DNA of 64,000 bases from Chania multitudinisentens RB-25 (GCF_000520015.2 NZ_CP007044.2:1426001-1490000); one strand, 5' to 3'. Numbered from the stretch's first letter, positions 26,376-36,271 are shown. Notes: generated from the letters alone by a model not told the origin. A program made the numbers and translations.

Positions 26376-27299
26376 ATGAAAAAAAACCTGATTGCTTTCT
26401 ACCTGTCTCTGTTGGCTGCTTCAGCACTCCCGCTGGGCGCACAGGCCGCAGCGTTTAACACCCCAACAGATGTCTCAATTGCTCCTACCCTCTCTCATGA
26501 CACCTTGCAACAGCTTCCTTGGCGGCCAATAGTGCCACCGGCCAGTGAGCGCATTGAGATTACGGCGTCCAGCCCGCAGGTTAACCAGGGGGATATTCAA
26601 GGGTCGGTAGCTGCCTTTACTTTGCCTGCTGACCGCGGTTCCCTGGAAATTACTCTCGACAGCCTGGTTAACGATCGCAGTGTCTACTCTCCCAGCGTGG
26701 TGGTGCTGGATGAACAACTGCGCCCCGCTGCTTTCTATCCGAGCAGCTATTTTGCCTACAAACAGGCGGGTGTGATGTCGGGTGACCGTCTGGAAGGCAC
26801 CATGAAACTGACGCCTGCGCTGGGGCAAAAGCAAATCTATCTGTTGGTATATACCACCCGTCAGGATCTGGCAGCCACGACGCAATTGCTCGATCCTGCC
26901 AAGGCTTACGCATTGGGGGTGGGCAATGCGGCACCCAATATCCCAGACCCTATTGCTCACCACAGCTCCACGGGGGCTCTGAATCTGAAAGTTAAATCAG
27001 AACAGAATATGGGCAGCGTGATGATTGGCTTGCCAATGACCACCTCTACGGCACCGGCACCGGTTGTGGTGGGTTCAGCCACTCCGGCGGTGGCAGCAGC
27101 CCCTGTTGCGGCCCCGGCTCCAGCGGCCCCGGCAGAGCCGATGCTGAATGACACCGAAGCCTACTTCAATAATGGTATCAAACAGGCGGTTAAAGCGGGT
27201 GATATCGATAAGGCGCTGAAGTTAATGAATGAAGCTGAAAAATTAGGTTCTACGACTGCACGAGAAACATTTATTGGCAGTGTGAAAGGCAAGGGGTAA
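26376..27299 (+). CDS. malM: Maltose operon periplasmic protein MalM
   Basis: 307-residue exported protein with a signal peptide ending near residue 26 (GAQAA). An Ala/Pro-rich linker (about residues 225-252) separates the main domain from a C-terminal helical segment. Function is unknown even in E. coli. Position after lamB and the terminator behind it mark it as the last mal gene. Confidence 0.92.
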   Translation: MKKNLIAFYLSLLAASALPLGAQAAAFNTPTDVSIAPTLSHDTLQQLPWRPIVPPASERIEITASSPQVNQGDIQGSVAAFTLPADRGSLEITLDSLVNDRSVYSPSVVVLDEQLRPAAFYPSSYFAYKQAGVMSGDRLEGTMKLTPALGQKQIYLLVYTTRQDLAATTQLLDPAKAYALGVGNAAPNIPDPIAHHSSTGALNLKVKSEQNMGSVMIGLPMTTSTAPAPVVVGSATPAVAAAPVAAPAPAAPAEPMLNDTEAYFNNGIKQAVKAGDIDKALKLMNEAEKLGSTTARETFIGSVKGKG

Positions 27300-27331
27300 T
27301 ACCCCATACTGCCGATGCTGGCTTGATGATT

Positions 27332-27356
27332 GGTGCGCCTCCAGCGCACCTTTTTT
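27332..27356 (+). terminator. Terminator of malK-lamB-malM
   Basis: GGTGCGC and GCGCACC pair around CTCCA and are followed by six T, 33 bases after malM. Confidence 0.9.
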
Positions 27357-27536
27357 CATATGTGGCAACGGTTGTTCTTTGGTTTTATCCACCCCTCCTC
27401 CTGTTAATAACCCTCACTGATTTCACTGCGAATCCATCTGTCGCTTTCGAATTTCTGCGTTACAATGACTCTCTGTTAACGATTTGTATGGTCAATGGCT
27501 ATTTGCCTGGTATGGCTATTGATATGGAGTAGAACA

Positions 27537-28061
27537 ATGTCTGGCAATAGGGATTCCATCCTGCCGCCCATTGCGTGGTTGCCTGAAAATTCCCCGATAC
27601 CTGCCGCCATTAGCGATTGGCTGATGGAATTGGGTTCGATGACTCGCCGTTTTGAACGCCATTGTGGGCATGTGCATATTGAACCTCAGCGCGAATGCTT
27701 CGTGACCCGCGATCAACTAGGCGAAGAGGCAGAACACTTACCTGACAGCGAGCGTTATTGGCTACGTGAAATTGTGTTGTTGGGTGATGATCACCCTTGG
27801 TTACTAGGGCGCACGGTGATCCCACAAGAAACGCTAACCGGCCCGGATCAGGCGTTGGTTGATTTGGGAACGCTGCCGCTGGGCCGCTATCTGTTCAGCA
27901 GCAATACGTTAACACGCGATTATATTCATGTTGGCCAGCAGGGTGAATTGTGGGCCCGGCGCTCCCGTTTACGCCTGGCGGATAAACCGCTGCTGCTGAC
28001 CGAGTTGTTTTTACCGCCTTCGCCGTTATATGCGGTGAAGAAGGGGATTCCGGCAGAATAA
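27537..28061 (+). CDS. ubiC: Chorismate pyruvate-lyase
   Basis: Converts chorismate to 4-hydroxybenzoate and pyruvate, first step of ubiquinone synthesis. 174 residues, beginning MSGNRDSILPPIAWLP; the PLGRYLF and WARRSRL segments are typical. The frame opens at 27495, but ATG 27537 has GGAG at 7 bases. 15 bases before ubiA. Confidence 0.93.
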   Translation: MSGNRDSILPPIAWLPENSPIPAAISDWLMELGSMTRRFERHCGHVHIEPQRECFVTRDQLGEEAEHLPDSERYWLREIVLLGDDHPWLLGRTVIPQETLTGPDQALVDLGTLPLGRYLFSSNTLTRDYIHVGQQGELWARRSRLRLADKPLLLTELFLPPSPLYAVKKGIPAE

Positions 28062-28076
28062 GGGGAGAAAAGGATC

Positions 28077-28943
28077 TTGGAGGGAAGTGTGACTCAAAGC
28101 AAATGGCAGGCCTATTGCCATTTGATGCGTATCGATAAACCGATAGGCACGCTGTTGCTGCTGTGGCCAACGCTGTGGGCATTGTGGCTGGCTGGGCAAA
28201 GGGTTCCGTCGTTGCCTGTATTGCTGGTGTTCGTTCTTGGCGTATTCCTGATGCGCGCCGCAGGCTGTGTAGTGAATGATTATGCGGATCGTGCCTTCGA
28301 CGGGCATGTGAAGCGCACCGCAGGCCGCCCGTTGCCGAGCGGCCGCATCAGTGAAAAAGAAGCCAAAATCCTGTTTGTCTCGCTGGTACTGGTTTCTTTT
28401 ACCCTGGTGCTGACGCTGAATGCCATGACCATCTGGTTATCACTGGCCGCACTGGCACTGGCTTGGATTTATCCGTTTATGAAGCGGTTCACCCATTTGC
28501 CGCAGGTGGTATTGGGTGCCGCATTCGGCTGGTCAATCCCAATGGCTTATGCGGCGGTCAGCGAATCATTGCCGCTGAGTTGCTGGCTGCTGTTTTTGGC
28601 GAATATCTGCTGGACGGTGGCCTACGATACCCTGTATGCCATGGTGGATCGTGACGATGATGTGAAAATCGGTATTAAGTCCACCGCGGTGTTGTTTGGT
28701 CGCCATGACAAGCTGATAGTGGGATTATTGCAATTTGCCACACTGGTATTGATGCTCTGGGTGGGTTACCTGGCGCAGCTTGGCGGGGTGTATTATGGGG
28801 CATTACTGCTGGCTGGCGTGTTGTTTATCCACCAACAGAAACAGATCGTCAACCGCGATCGTGATGCCTGTTTCAGTGCTTTCCTGAACAATAATTATGT
28901 GGGATTAGTGCTGTTTATCGGTATTGCACTCAGCTATCTCTGA
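28077..28943 (+). CDS. ubiA: 4-hydroxybenzoate octaprenyltransferase
   Basis: Membrane prenyltransferase attaching the polyprenyl tail to 4-hydroxybenzoate, 288 residues. The two Asp-rich motifs are NDYADRAFDGH (near 65-75) and DRDDDVKIG (near 191-199). The likely start is a TTG at 28077, since AAGGA precedes it and the protein then aligns from residue 1 with E. coli UbiA (MEWSLTQ). A GTG at 28089 is the alternative. Confidence 0.94.
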   Translation: MEGSVTQSKWQAYCHLMRIDKPIGTLLLLWPTLWALWLAGQRVPSLPVLLVFVLGVFLMRAAGCVVNDYADRAFDGHVKRTAGRPLPSGRISEKEAKILFVSLVLVSFTLVLTLNAMTIWLSLAALALAWIYPFMKRFTHLPQVVLGAAFGWSIPMAYAAVSESLPLSCWLLFLANICWTVAYDTLYAMVDRDDDVKIGIKSTAVLFGRHDKLIVGLLQFATLVLMLWVGYLAQLGGVYYGALLLAGVLFIHQQKQIVNRDRDACFSAFLNNNYVGLVLFIGIALSYL

Positions 28944-28959
28944 TGGTTTTTTGGCGAGT

Positions 28960-28992
28960 GTGACGAAGGCACCCATTGGGCACCTTCGTCAG
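28960..28992. terminator. Bidirectional hairpin between ubiA and plsB
   Basis: Arms TGACGAAGG and CCTTCGTCA pair perfectly, extended by CACC/GGCA-type partial pairing. There is no clear T run on either side, so its termination strength is doubtful. Confidence 0.5.
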
Positions 28993-29005
28993 TTAACACT
29001 TGCCG

Positions 29006-31471
29006 TTATTCGTCTTCTTTTGCCGCTTCCGCTGTTTCCGGCAAATCACTGGTTTCTTCCGGCAAACTGACGCTTTCGATGGTCAACTTGATTTCTGGCG
29101 TGATCAGATCGCTCAACATGGTGTAAACCTCCATGGTGTGCTCTCGGATCGCATCGCCAATATCATTGATATAACCTTCTTCGCGCAACGTCGCCACCAG
29201 GGTGGAAAACACGGCTTTGTCAAAGAACTCCGGCGCGTTGATGCCGTGCAGCACAGACAGACGCTGCGCCATGATACGGCTTTCTTTCTCCAGCGCACCC
29301 CGATTGATGCTAGGGTTGGCACTGAGAAGCGACATGGTAATGGCGTAACGCTGCAAGGTTTCACGTACCCCCGCCGCCAACAGTTGCAGTGGGCGGATGC
29401 GTGCCGGGTTCAGCACCAGTTCATTACCTTTATTACAAATCAACTGCTGGCGTGCCAGTTCATCGATCAGCGGTTGCAGAACGGTGGGCAACTGCTCTTT
29501 CTCGTAACGCAGGAACAACTCCGCTTTCAACATGGGGTAAATCAGGCTGACCTGGCGCAACAGCTCATCGCGTGATACACGGCGATGATGCATCACGATG
29601 GTGGTAATCAGTGAAGGCAATACCAGCATATGATGAATATTGTTGCGGTAATACGTCATCAGAACCGCCTGCTCACGTGGCAGGATGATAATGTCGCCGA
29701 TGCTGTCTTTTTCCACCTCGAACTTGTTCATATTCAACGCGTGGTCCAGCAACTGTTCCGGCGTTTGCGTTGGCGCGGTGGCATCCGGTGCGTAGGGCAC
29801 ATTACGCATCAATTGCAGGTAGCAGTCCAACTGTTCAATCAGCTGTTCGCGGGTCAGCGAACGCTGGCGCGAGGCCAATAAGGCGGTAACACACAGGTTC
29901 ATGGCATTGGCTGCTGCGGCGTTGTTGATCCGCACCATGATCTGGGCCGCAAGATCGTTGACTGCGGGCGTCAACCAGCTCGGGCGCTGTGCCTCGATTG
30001 GATCGATAGACTCACGCCAATGGGGTACATGATGGTTGAGGTAAGAGGTCAATGGCAGCGGTTCGCCAAAATTGACATAGCCTTGGCCAAGGTTGCGCAG
30101 CTTGCGCAGGCCACGCAGCATCTGCAACAGGCCCTCTTTTTCTTTGGTCGCACCACGCAACTCTTTAGCGTAGGTGCCTACTTCCATCACATGTTCATAA
30201 CCGATGTAAACCGGCACCAGCGTAATGGGGCGAGTGCCCCCGCGCAGCATGGCCTGGATAGTCATCGACAGCGTGCCGGTTTTGGGTTCCAGCAGGCGCC
30301 CGGTGCGTGAACGGCCACCTTCCACAAAATATTCCACTGAATAGCCACGAGTGAATAATTCACCAAGGTATTCACGGAACACGGTGGAATAGAGTTTGTT
30401 GCCTTTGAAAGTACGGCGAATAAAAAAGGCACCCAAACGGCGGAAGATCGGCCCGGCGGGCCAGAAGTTCAGGTTGATGCCCGCTGCGATATGCGGGGGC
30501 ACCAAACCTTGATGATAAAGTACGTAAGACAGCAGCAGGTAATCCATGTGGCTGCGGTGGCAGGGTACGTAGACGATTTCGTGGCCGTCTTGTGCCAGTT
30601 GGCGCACGCGTTCGGCTTTGGTGACGTTGATACCTTGATATAACCGGTTCCAGGTCCAGCTCAATACGCGATCGGAGAGACGTACCGCTTCATAGGAAAA
30701 ATCGGCGGCGATCTCTTCCATTAAGGCAATGGCATTTTGCTGGGCTTTTTCGCGGGTGAGCTTTTTGTTACGAGCTTCATCCTCAACCGCTTTCTCAATC
30801 GCTTTAGAAGCCAGCAACTTGTTGAACAGATCCTGGCGGTCTGGCAGGCATGGCCCAACGGCGGCCAGACGTTGACGCGAGAAATGCATCCTTGCGACGC
30901 GCGCCAGTTTTTGTGCAATGGTTTGATCGGTGCCGTGCTCGGTTGCCATACGTCGCAGGGAAACGGTATTGGAAAAACGCACAAAACTGTCACGCCCCAA
31001 CCACAGTATGGCAAAGAATTTCTGTACGCCGTTCAACAGGCGCAGATGCGGCGTACCTTGGCCTTCGCGCCCAGGCGAGCGGCCAAACATCACCGATACG
31101 GGGAGCATCTGAATATCCAGCTCCGGGTTGCTGCGGTGCAGATCCAGATAATCATGGAAGAGTTTTACTGATTCTTCTTTTGGCTTGTAATAGCGGAATA
31201 CGCGCGGGCCTTCGTGGATAAACACATAGCTTGGCAGCACCACGCCATCAATCTCCTGCGAGTTAAGGGGATCGGGGAGATCTTGGGCCAAACATTGGGT
31301 GCGCAATGTGAGCAAATCTGTCTTGGAATGGTAAGGTAAAACGTACAAAATCGGCCGCGAGGGATCTAACCCCAATTCCGTGACCGGATCTGAAGGGATA
31401 ACCTTACTTTTTACCAACATTTTCAGTGGTAAATTCAATAGTTTATAATAAATTTTACGCCAACCTGACAT
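29006..31471 (-). CDS. plsB: Glycerol-3-phosphate 1-O-acyltransferase
   Basis: Inner-membrane enzyme that starts phospholipid synthesis by acylating glycerol-3-phosphate. 821 residues. The acyltransferase motif HRSHMDYLL lies near residue 304, FVEGGRSRTGRL near 383 and the PITLVPVYIGYEHVMEV block near 415. The frame opens at 31507; ATG 31471 gives the normal start MSGWRKIYYKLLNLPLK. Divergent from dgkA, as in E. coli. Confidence 0.97.
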   Translation of the reverse strand: MSGWRKIYYKLLNLPLKMLVKSKVIPSDPVTELGLDPSRPILYVLPYHSKTDLLTLRTQCLAQDLPDPLNSQEIDGVVLPSYVFIHEGPRVFRYYKPKEESVKLFHDYLDLHRSNPELDIQMLPVSVMFGRSPGREGQGTPHLRLLNGVQKFFAILWLGRDSFVRFSNTVSLRRMATEHGTDQTIAQKLARVARMHFSRQRLAAVGPCLPDRQDLFNKLLASKAIEKAVEDEARNKKLTREKAQQNAIALMEEIAADFSYEAVRLSDRVLSWTWNRLYQGINVTKAERVRQLAQDGHEIVYVPCHRSHMDYLLLSYVLYHQGLVPPHIAAGINLNFWPAGPIFRRLGAFFIRRTFKGNKLYSTVFREYLGELFTRGYSVEYFVEGGRSRTGRLLEPKTGTLSMTIQAMLRGGTRPITLVPVYIGYEHVMEVGTYAKELRGATKEKEGLLQMLRGLRKLRNLGQGYVNFGEPLPLTSYLNHHVPHWRESIDPIEAQRPSWLTPAVNDLAAQIMVRINNAAAANAMNLCVTALLASRQRSLTREQLIEQLDCYLQLMRNVPYAPDATAPTQTPEQLLDHALNMNKFEVEKDSIGDIIILPREQAVLMTYYRNNIHHMLVLPSLITTIVMHHRRVSRDELLRQVSLIYPMLKAELFLRYEKEQLPTVLQPLIDELARQQLICNKGNELVLNPARIRPLQLLAAGVRETLQRYAITMSLLSANPSINRGALEKESRIMAQRLSVLHGINAPEFFDKAVFSTLVATLREEGYINDIGDAIREHTMEVYTMLSDLITPEIKLTIESVSLPEETSDLPETAEAAKEDE

Positions 31472-31588
31472 AACGACCTGAAGCCTCTTGTTAGCAATGC
31501 GTCGCAAGCATACCAGAAACCGGGGAGCAGATCTGTGGTGTTGGGAAGTCCGAAGCCTGTAACGGCTGATGGAAATACCTATTTAAAT

Positions 31589-31677
31589 TATACCCTATGG
31601 ATTTCAAGTTGCCGTTAGAGAGTACAATCGTTAGCTTCCCAGCTAACAATGTGACGGCTTGCAAGACAACGGATATA
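31589..31677. repeat. Dispersed palindromic element, copy 2
   Basis: The left arm TATACCCTATGGATTTCAAG and the right arm, read inversely (TATATCCGTTGTCTTGCAAG), match at most positions. An inner perfect repeat GTTAGCT/AGCTAAC (31630-31647) forms the tip. It lies between plsB and dgkA, close to the dgkA start. Confidence 0.6.
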
Positions 31678-31705
31678 TGACTCATTTTGAAAAGGTGCTT
31701 TTAAT

Positions 31706-32074
31706 ATGGCAAATCAAGCAACTGGCCTGACACGTATCATTAAAGCCGTAGGCTATTCATACAAAGGTTTAACCGCAGCATGGCGGAATGAAGCCGCATT
31801 TCGCCAGGAACTGGTGGCGCTCATTGTGGCTATCATACTGGCGATTTGGCTGGATGTGGGGGCGATAGCGCGCATTTTATTGATCGGTTCGGTGTTGTTG
31901 GTGATGATCGTAGAAATTCTCAACAGCGCCATTGAGGCCATTGTTGATCGGGTGGGAACGGATTACCACGAACTATCAGGCCGGGCAAAGGATATGGGAT
32001 CGGCTGCGGTATCACTGACCATTATTCTGGCACTGTTTGTCTGGGGTTCGGTGCTGTGGCAACAATTTGGTTGA
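31706..32074 (+). CDS. dgkA: Diacylglycerol kinase
   Basis: Small inner-membrane kinase (122 residues, three membrane segments) that recycles diacylglycerol to phosphatidic acid. The catalytic stretch VEILNSAIEAIVDR with its conserved glutamates lies near residues 69-82, and ELSGRAKDMGSAAV near 91-104. Same position as in E. coli, between plsB and lexA. Confidence 0.96.
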   Translation: MANQATGLTRIIKAVGYSYKGLTAAWRNEAAFRQELVALIVAIILAIWLDVGAIARILLIGSVLLVMIVEILNSAIEAIVDRVGTDYHELSGRAKDMGSAAVSLTIILALFVWGSVLWQQFG

Positions 32075-32149
32075 AAAAAGGGCTATGTTGCGAGCAGGTT
32101 CGCTAATCCCTGATTTTTATTCATTCTTCGGTTCCCAATCCAGGCTTGC

Positions 32150-32186
32150 CTGTATATACTCACAGCAAGACTGTATAAACAAACAG
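32150..32186 (+). promoter_or_regulatory. Two LexA boxes in the lexA promoter
   Basis: CTGTATATACTCACAG (32150-32165) and CTGTATAAACAAACAG (32171-32186) both fit CTG-N10-CAG; the first equals E. coli lexA box 1. The tandem pair gives autorepression of lexA. Confidence 0.93.
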
Positions 32187-32194
32187 GGGGTGGA

Positions 32195-32803
32195 ATGAAA
32201 GCACTAACGACCAGACAGCAAGAGGTCTACGACCTGATACGCGATCATATTGCACAAACGGGCATGCCGCCAACACGTGCCGAGATCGCAATGCGCTTGG
32301 GGTTCCGCTCGCCTAATGCTGCCGAAGAACATCTGAAGGCTCTGGCCCGCAAAGGGGTGATCGAAATTGTTTCTGGTGCTTCGCGCGGTATTCGTCTGCT
32401 GATGGAAGATGAAGAGGGTCTGCCTTTGATTGGCCGTGTGGCCGCGGGTGAACCGTTACTGGCTCAGCAACATATTGAAGGCCATTACAAAGTCGATCCT
32501 TCATTGTTTAAACCTAACGCCGATTTCCTGCTGCGCGTGAGTGGGATGTCGATGCGTGACATCGGTATCCTTGATGGAGATCTGCTGGCGGTGCATAAAA
32601 CTCAGGATGTGCGTAACGGCCAGGTGGTAGTGGCGCGTATCGAAGATGAAGTAACGGTTAAACGCCTGAAAAAACATGGCAATGTGGTTGAGTTGTTGCC
32701 AGAAAACAGCGAGTTTCAGCCGATAGTGGTTGATCTGCGTGAGCAGAACTTCACGATTGAAGGCTTAGCCGTTGGTGTGATCCGCAACGGTGACTGGATC
32801 TAA
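32195..32803 (+). CDS. lexA: SOS repressor LexA
   Basis: Repressor of the DNA damage response, 202 residues as in E. coli. The N-terminal winged helix-turn-helix covers residues 1-69. The self-cleavage site Ala84-Gly85 (RVAAGEP) and the catalytic pair Ser119 (SGMSM) and Lys156 (VTVKRLK) are all present. GGGGTGG precedes the ATG. Confidence 0.98.
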   Translation: MKALTTRQQEVYDLIRDHIAQTGMPPTRAEIAMRLGFRSPNAAEEHLKALARKGVIEIVSGASRGIRLLMEDEEGLPLIGRVAAGEPLLAQQHIEGHYKVDPSLFKPNADFLLRVSGMSMRDIGILDGDLLAVHKTQDVRNGQVVVARIEDEVTVKRLKKHGNVVELLPENSEFQPIVVDLREQNFTIEGLAVGVIRNGDWI

Positions 32804-32933
32804 GCGTGATACTTCCTGATGGGTATCTCAGTGAATGGACGTGGTAGGAACAAGATAGTCGCACAGTTCGGTGTGGCGTGATTGAGTTGTGGGGAATCAT
32901 ACACACCGTTGCAATTTCAAGTAAGTAAGAGTT

Positions 32934-32959
32934 ATATCGCTCCAAGTCTGGGGCGATAT
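32934..32959 (+). terminator. Hairpin between lexA and dinF
   Basis: ATATCGCTCC and GGGGCGATAT form a 10-bp stem (one G-T pair) with a 6-base loop, followed by CTTTCCC. The weak T content makes it an attenuator at best. It lies in a 201-base lexA-dinF gap. Confidence 0.45.
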
Positions 32960-33004
32960 CTTTCCCGAATCCCTATCAGTACGCTGCCACGGGAACATTT
33001 TACC

Positions 33005-34351
33005 ATGCGCCTGATTTCTGCTTTTACCAGCAACACCGATAAAGCGTTGTGGCGCCTGGCGTTACCGATGATTTTTTCCAATATTACCGTTCCCTTGCTT
33101 GGCCTGGTGGATACCGCAGTTATCGGCCATCTTGATAGCCCGGTTTATCTTGGTGGGGTTGCCGTGGGTTCAATGGTGACCAGCTTTCTGTTCATGCTGT
33201 TGTTATTTCTGCGCATGAGTACGACCGGGTTGGCGGCGCAGGCGTTGGGTGCTCAGGAGCCGCAACGGCTGGCTAAGGCTTTTATACAACCGTTGCTGTT
33301 GGCGTTGGTAGCCGGGGTGGCGATTGTGCTACTGCGGGCCCCGTTGATCACACTGGCATTGCAGATAGTGGGGGGGGACCAACAGGTATTGGCGCAGGCG
33401 CGGTTGTTTCTGGAGATCCGCTGGCTGAGCGCACCCGCGGCATTGGCCAACATGGTACTGCTCGGTTGGTTGCTAGGCGTGCAGTATGTGCGAGCCCCCG
33501 TGATTTTGCTGCTTGTTGGTAATCTGCTGAATATTGTACTGGATATCTGGCTGGTGATGGGGTTGGGGTGGAATGTGCAAGGCGCAGCGGCAGCGACGGT
33601 GATAGCTGAATACAGCACGCTGCTGCTGGGTCTGTGGTTGGCGTGGCGGGTGTTGCACATACGCGGGATTTCGCTGGGAATGTTACGCGGTGCCTGGCGG
33701 GGCAATTTGCGCCGTTTACTGGCGCTCAACCGTGACATCATGCTGCGTTCGTTATTACTTCAACTGTGTTTTGCCTCGTTGACCATTCTGGGTGCTCGGA
33801 TGGGTAGCGAAGTGGTAGCCGTTAATGCAGTACTGATGAATCTGCTGACGTTTACGGCTTATGCTCTGGATGGCTTTGCCTATGCGGTTGAGGCGCATTC
33901 CGGCCAGGCCTATGGTGCACGGGATGATCGTCTGTTGCGCCAGGTATGGTGGGCGGCTTGTCGACAGGCCTGCCTGGTTGCGCTCGGTTTTGCCGCTATT
34001 TATATGTTTGCCGGGCAACAAATTGTAGCGGTGTTAACCTCGCTACCGGAGTTGCGTGTTCTGGCAAACCATTATTTGCCTTGGCAAGTGGTGCTGCCGT
34101 TGGTGGGAGTTTGGTGTTATTTGCTGGATGGGATGTTTATCGGAGCGACTCGTGGAGCGGAAATGCGTAACAGCATGGCGGTGGCCGCAGCGGGTTATGG
34201 GCTGATGTTATTCACGCTGCCAGTGTTGGGGAACCATGGTTTATGGTTGGCTCTGGTGGTATTTCTGGCTCTGCGGGGGGCGGCACTGGGGTGGATTTGG
34301 CACCGCCACCGCGTGCGGGGAACCTGGTTTCTGCCTGGCAGCAACGGCTGA
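33005..34351 (+). CDS. dinF: MATE-family efflux transporter DinF
   Basis: Cation-coupled multidrug or oxidant exporter, 448 residues with 12 membrane segments. The segment KALWRLALPMIFSNITVPLLGL near the N-terminus is nearly identical to E. coli DinF. The frame is open from 32882, but ATG 33005 gives the standard N-terminus, with GGGAAC about 9 bases upstream. SOS control would come from the lexA promoter. Confidence 0.93.
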   Translation: MRLISAFTSNTDKALWRLALPMIFSNITVPLLGLVDTAVIGHLDSPVYLGGVAVGSMVTSFLFMLLLFLRMSTTGLAAQALGAQEPQRLAKAFIQPLLLALVAGVAIVLLRAPLITLALQIVGGDQQVLAQARLFLEIRWLSAPAALANMVLLGWLLGVQYVRAPVILLLVGNLLNIVLDIWLVMGLGWNVQGAAAATVIAEYSTLLLGLWLAWRVLHIRGISLGMLRGAWRGNLRRLLALNRDIMLRSLLLQLCFASLTILGARMGSEVVAVNAVLMNLLTFTAYALDGFAYAVEAHSGQAYGARDDRLLRQVWWAACRQACLVALGFAAIYMFAGQQIVAVLTSLPELRVLANHYLPWQVVLPLVGVWCYLLDGMFIGATRGAEMRNSMAVAAAGYGLMLFTLPVLGNHGLWLALVVFLALRGAALGWIWHRHRVRGTWFLPGSNG

Positions 34352-34385
34352 TAATGATGAACCATTGTCTTGTAATAATTCGCTG

Positions 34386-34402
34386 GAGCAGGGTTATCCC
34401 TG
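34386..34402. terminator. Weak hairpin between dinF and zur
   Basis: GAGCAGGG and CCCTGTTC pair around TTAT and are followed by a T-rich stretch on the plus strand. It probably ends dinF. Confidence 0.5.
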
Positions 34403-34411
34403 TTCTTCTGT

Positions 34412-34921
34412 TTATTTCTTCTTGATCACAATACTGTGGTCATGGTCGCAGTCATGCTTGTTTTCACAGGCTTCGACTTCAACACAGGCAGAGCACAGGC
34501 CATGAGCTTCAACCACGCTGTGGCGCAACACGAATCCTGATTCTTTGGCCAATTTTTGCAGAGTTTCTTCCACGCCTTCCGTCGTGCGTTCAGTAACCAA
34601 TCCGCAGCGATCGCAGATAAACAGGGCCGAGGTGTGCATCGGTTGTTCGAAATGATGGCACAGCACATAGCTGTTGGCGGACTCAACACGGTGGATAAAG
34701 CCCTGCTCCAACAGAAAATCCAGTGCACGGTATACCGTGGGGGGTTTGGCCTGAGGTTCGGCGACGCGCAGCAGATCGAGCAGATCGTAAGCGCTGATGG
34801 CACCGGGCTGTTCAGCCATCAGGCGTAACACTTCCAGCCGTTGTGGGGTGAGTCGCACGTTGCGTTGCTGACAGAGTTGTTCAGCCTGCGCGAGCAGCTT
34901 TTCCAGGTTGGTTGGGTTCAT
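34412..34921 (-). CDS. zur: Zinc uptake regulator Zur
   Basis: Fur-family zinc-sensing repressor, 169 residues. The winged-helix domain includes RLTPQRLEVLRLM (near 23-35). Zinc-binding residues occur in CHHFEQPMHTSALFICDRCG (near 88-107) and CSACVEVEAC (near 144-153). The tail is His/Lys-rich. The frame opens at 34960; ATG 34921 matches E. coli. yjbJ, which separates dinF and zur in E. coli, is absent. Confidence 0.95.
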   Translation of the reverse strand: MNPTNLEKLLAQAEQLCQQRNVRLTPQRLEVLRLMAEQPGAISAYDLLDLLRVAEPQAKPPTVYRALDFLLEQGFIHRVESANSYVLCHHFEQPMHTSALFICDRCGLVTERTTEGVEETLQKLAKESGFVLRHSVVEAHGLCSACVEVEACENKHDCDHDHSIVIKKK

Positions 34922-35159
34922 CGTTAATATCCCGGTACGCCAAAAAGCCGATTTTAACATGTTTCAGCGGAATCACCGAGGGCTGCGCCATTTTCCCTGA
35001 ATCACGCCGTACTAACCCATACCCTGCTTAGGGTAATTGCTGATAGCCGCTTATTCATTATCTTTAGATCACTGAATGCCGTTATAATAGCCGTTTGCGA
35101 CACTGGCATCGATTGCCGGTTGTTGAATCCCAGATATCTCAGGTAGCCAGTAATTCAGC

Positions 35160-36170
35160 ATGACGACAGACAGTAACTCCGCCACATACGCCGCCAACCG
35201 TTTCTCCATTGCGCCGATGCTCGATTGGACAGATCGCCATTGCCGCTATTTTCACCGCCTGCTGACCAAGGAAACCTTGCTGTACACCGAGATGGTGACC
35301 ACTGGCGCGATCATCCACGGCAAAGGCGATTATCTGGCCTATAGCGAAGAAGAACACCCGGTGGCGCTGCAATTGGGCGGTAGCGATCCGGCGGCATTGG
35401 CGCATTGTGCCAAGCTGGCGGAACAGCGTGGGTATGATGAGATCAACCTTAACGTCGGTTGCCCGTCTGATCGGGTGCAGAATGGGATGTTTGGCGCCTG
35501 CCTGATGGGGCAGGCGGCACTGGTTGCCGACTGCATCAAAGCAATGCGTGATGTGGTGGCGATCCCGGTAACGGTGAAAACCCGCATCGGCATTGACGAT
35601 CAGGATAGCTATGCTTTTCTGTGTGATTTTATTGGTACGGTTGCTGGGCGCGGTGAGTGCGATATGTTTACCATTCATGCACGCAAAGCCTGGCTTTCCG
35701 GGCTGAGCCCGAAAGAGAACCGTGAAGTGCCGCCGTTGGATTATCCGCGCGTCTATCAGTTAAAACGTGATTTTCCGCAGTTGACTATCGCGATTAACGG
35801 TGGGGTTAAAACGCTGGAAGAAGCTCAACAGCACTTACAGCATCTGGATGGCGTGATGATGGGGCGTGAGGCGTATCAGAATCCGGGCATTCTGGCGCGT
35901 GTCGATAGCGAGATTTTCGCTACTCAGGCTGATGTAAGCAGCAGTGTGGAAATTATCGAATCCTTGTACCCCTACATCGAACGCGAATTGGCCAACGGGA
36001 CGTATCTTGGCCATATCACCCGCCATATCCTTGGTTTGTTTCAAGGGGTTCCAGGTGCGCGCCAGTGGCGCCGTCATTTGAGCGAAAATGCCCATAAACC
36101 GGGCGCAGACGCTCGAGTGGTTGAGCAAGCGTTGGATTTGGTGCGTTTGCCACGTACCGAATTGGCATAA
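35160..36170 (+). CDS. dusA: tRNA-dihydrouridine synthase A
   Basis: FMN enzyme reducing uridines 20/20a in the D loop of tRNA, 336 residues. The TIM barrel includes APMLDWTDRHCRYF near 18-31, the catalytic cysteine in NLNVGCPSDRVQNG near 100, and HARKAWLSGLSPKENR near 175. Divergent from zur, as in E. coli. Confidence 0.96.
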   Translation: MTTDSNSATYAANRFSIAPMLDWTDRHCRYFHRLLTKETLLYTEMVTTGAIIHGKGDYLAYSEEEHPVALQLGGSDPAALAHCAKLAEQRGYDEINLNVGCPSDRVQNGMFGACLMGQAALVADCIKAMRDVVAIPVTVKTRIGIDDQDSYAFLCDFIGTVAGRGECDMFTIHARKAWLSGLSPKENREVPPLDYPRVYQLKRDFPQLTIAINGGVKTLEEAQQHLQHLDGVMMGREAYQNPGILARVDSEIFATQADVSSSVEIIESLYPYIERELANGTYLGHITRHILGLFQGVPGARQWRRHLSENAHKPGADARVVEQALDLVRLPRTELA

Positions 36171-36271
36171 TCGGTAAAATATCTGACTAAAGTTTGGTTT
36201 TTTTGACCAAATGCATCGTGAGTTTTGGCACTGTTTTCATTGTATTTCAATAAGTTAAATATTCCAGCAAG

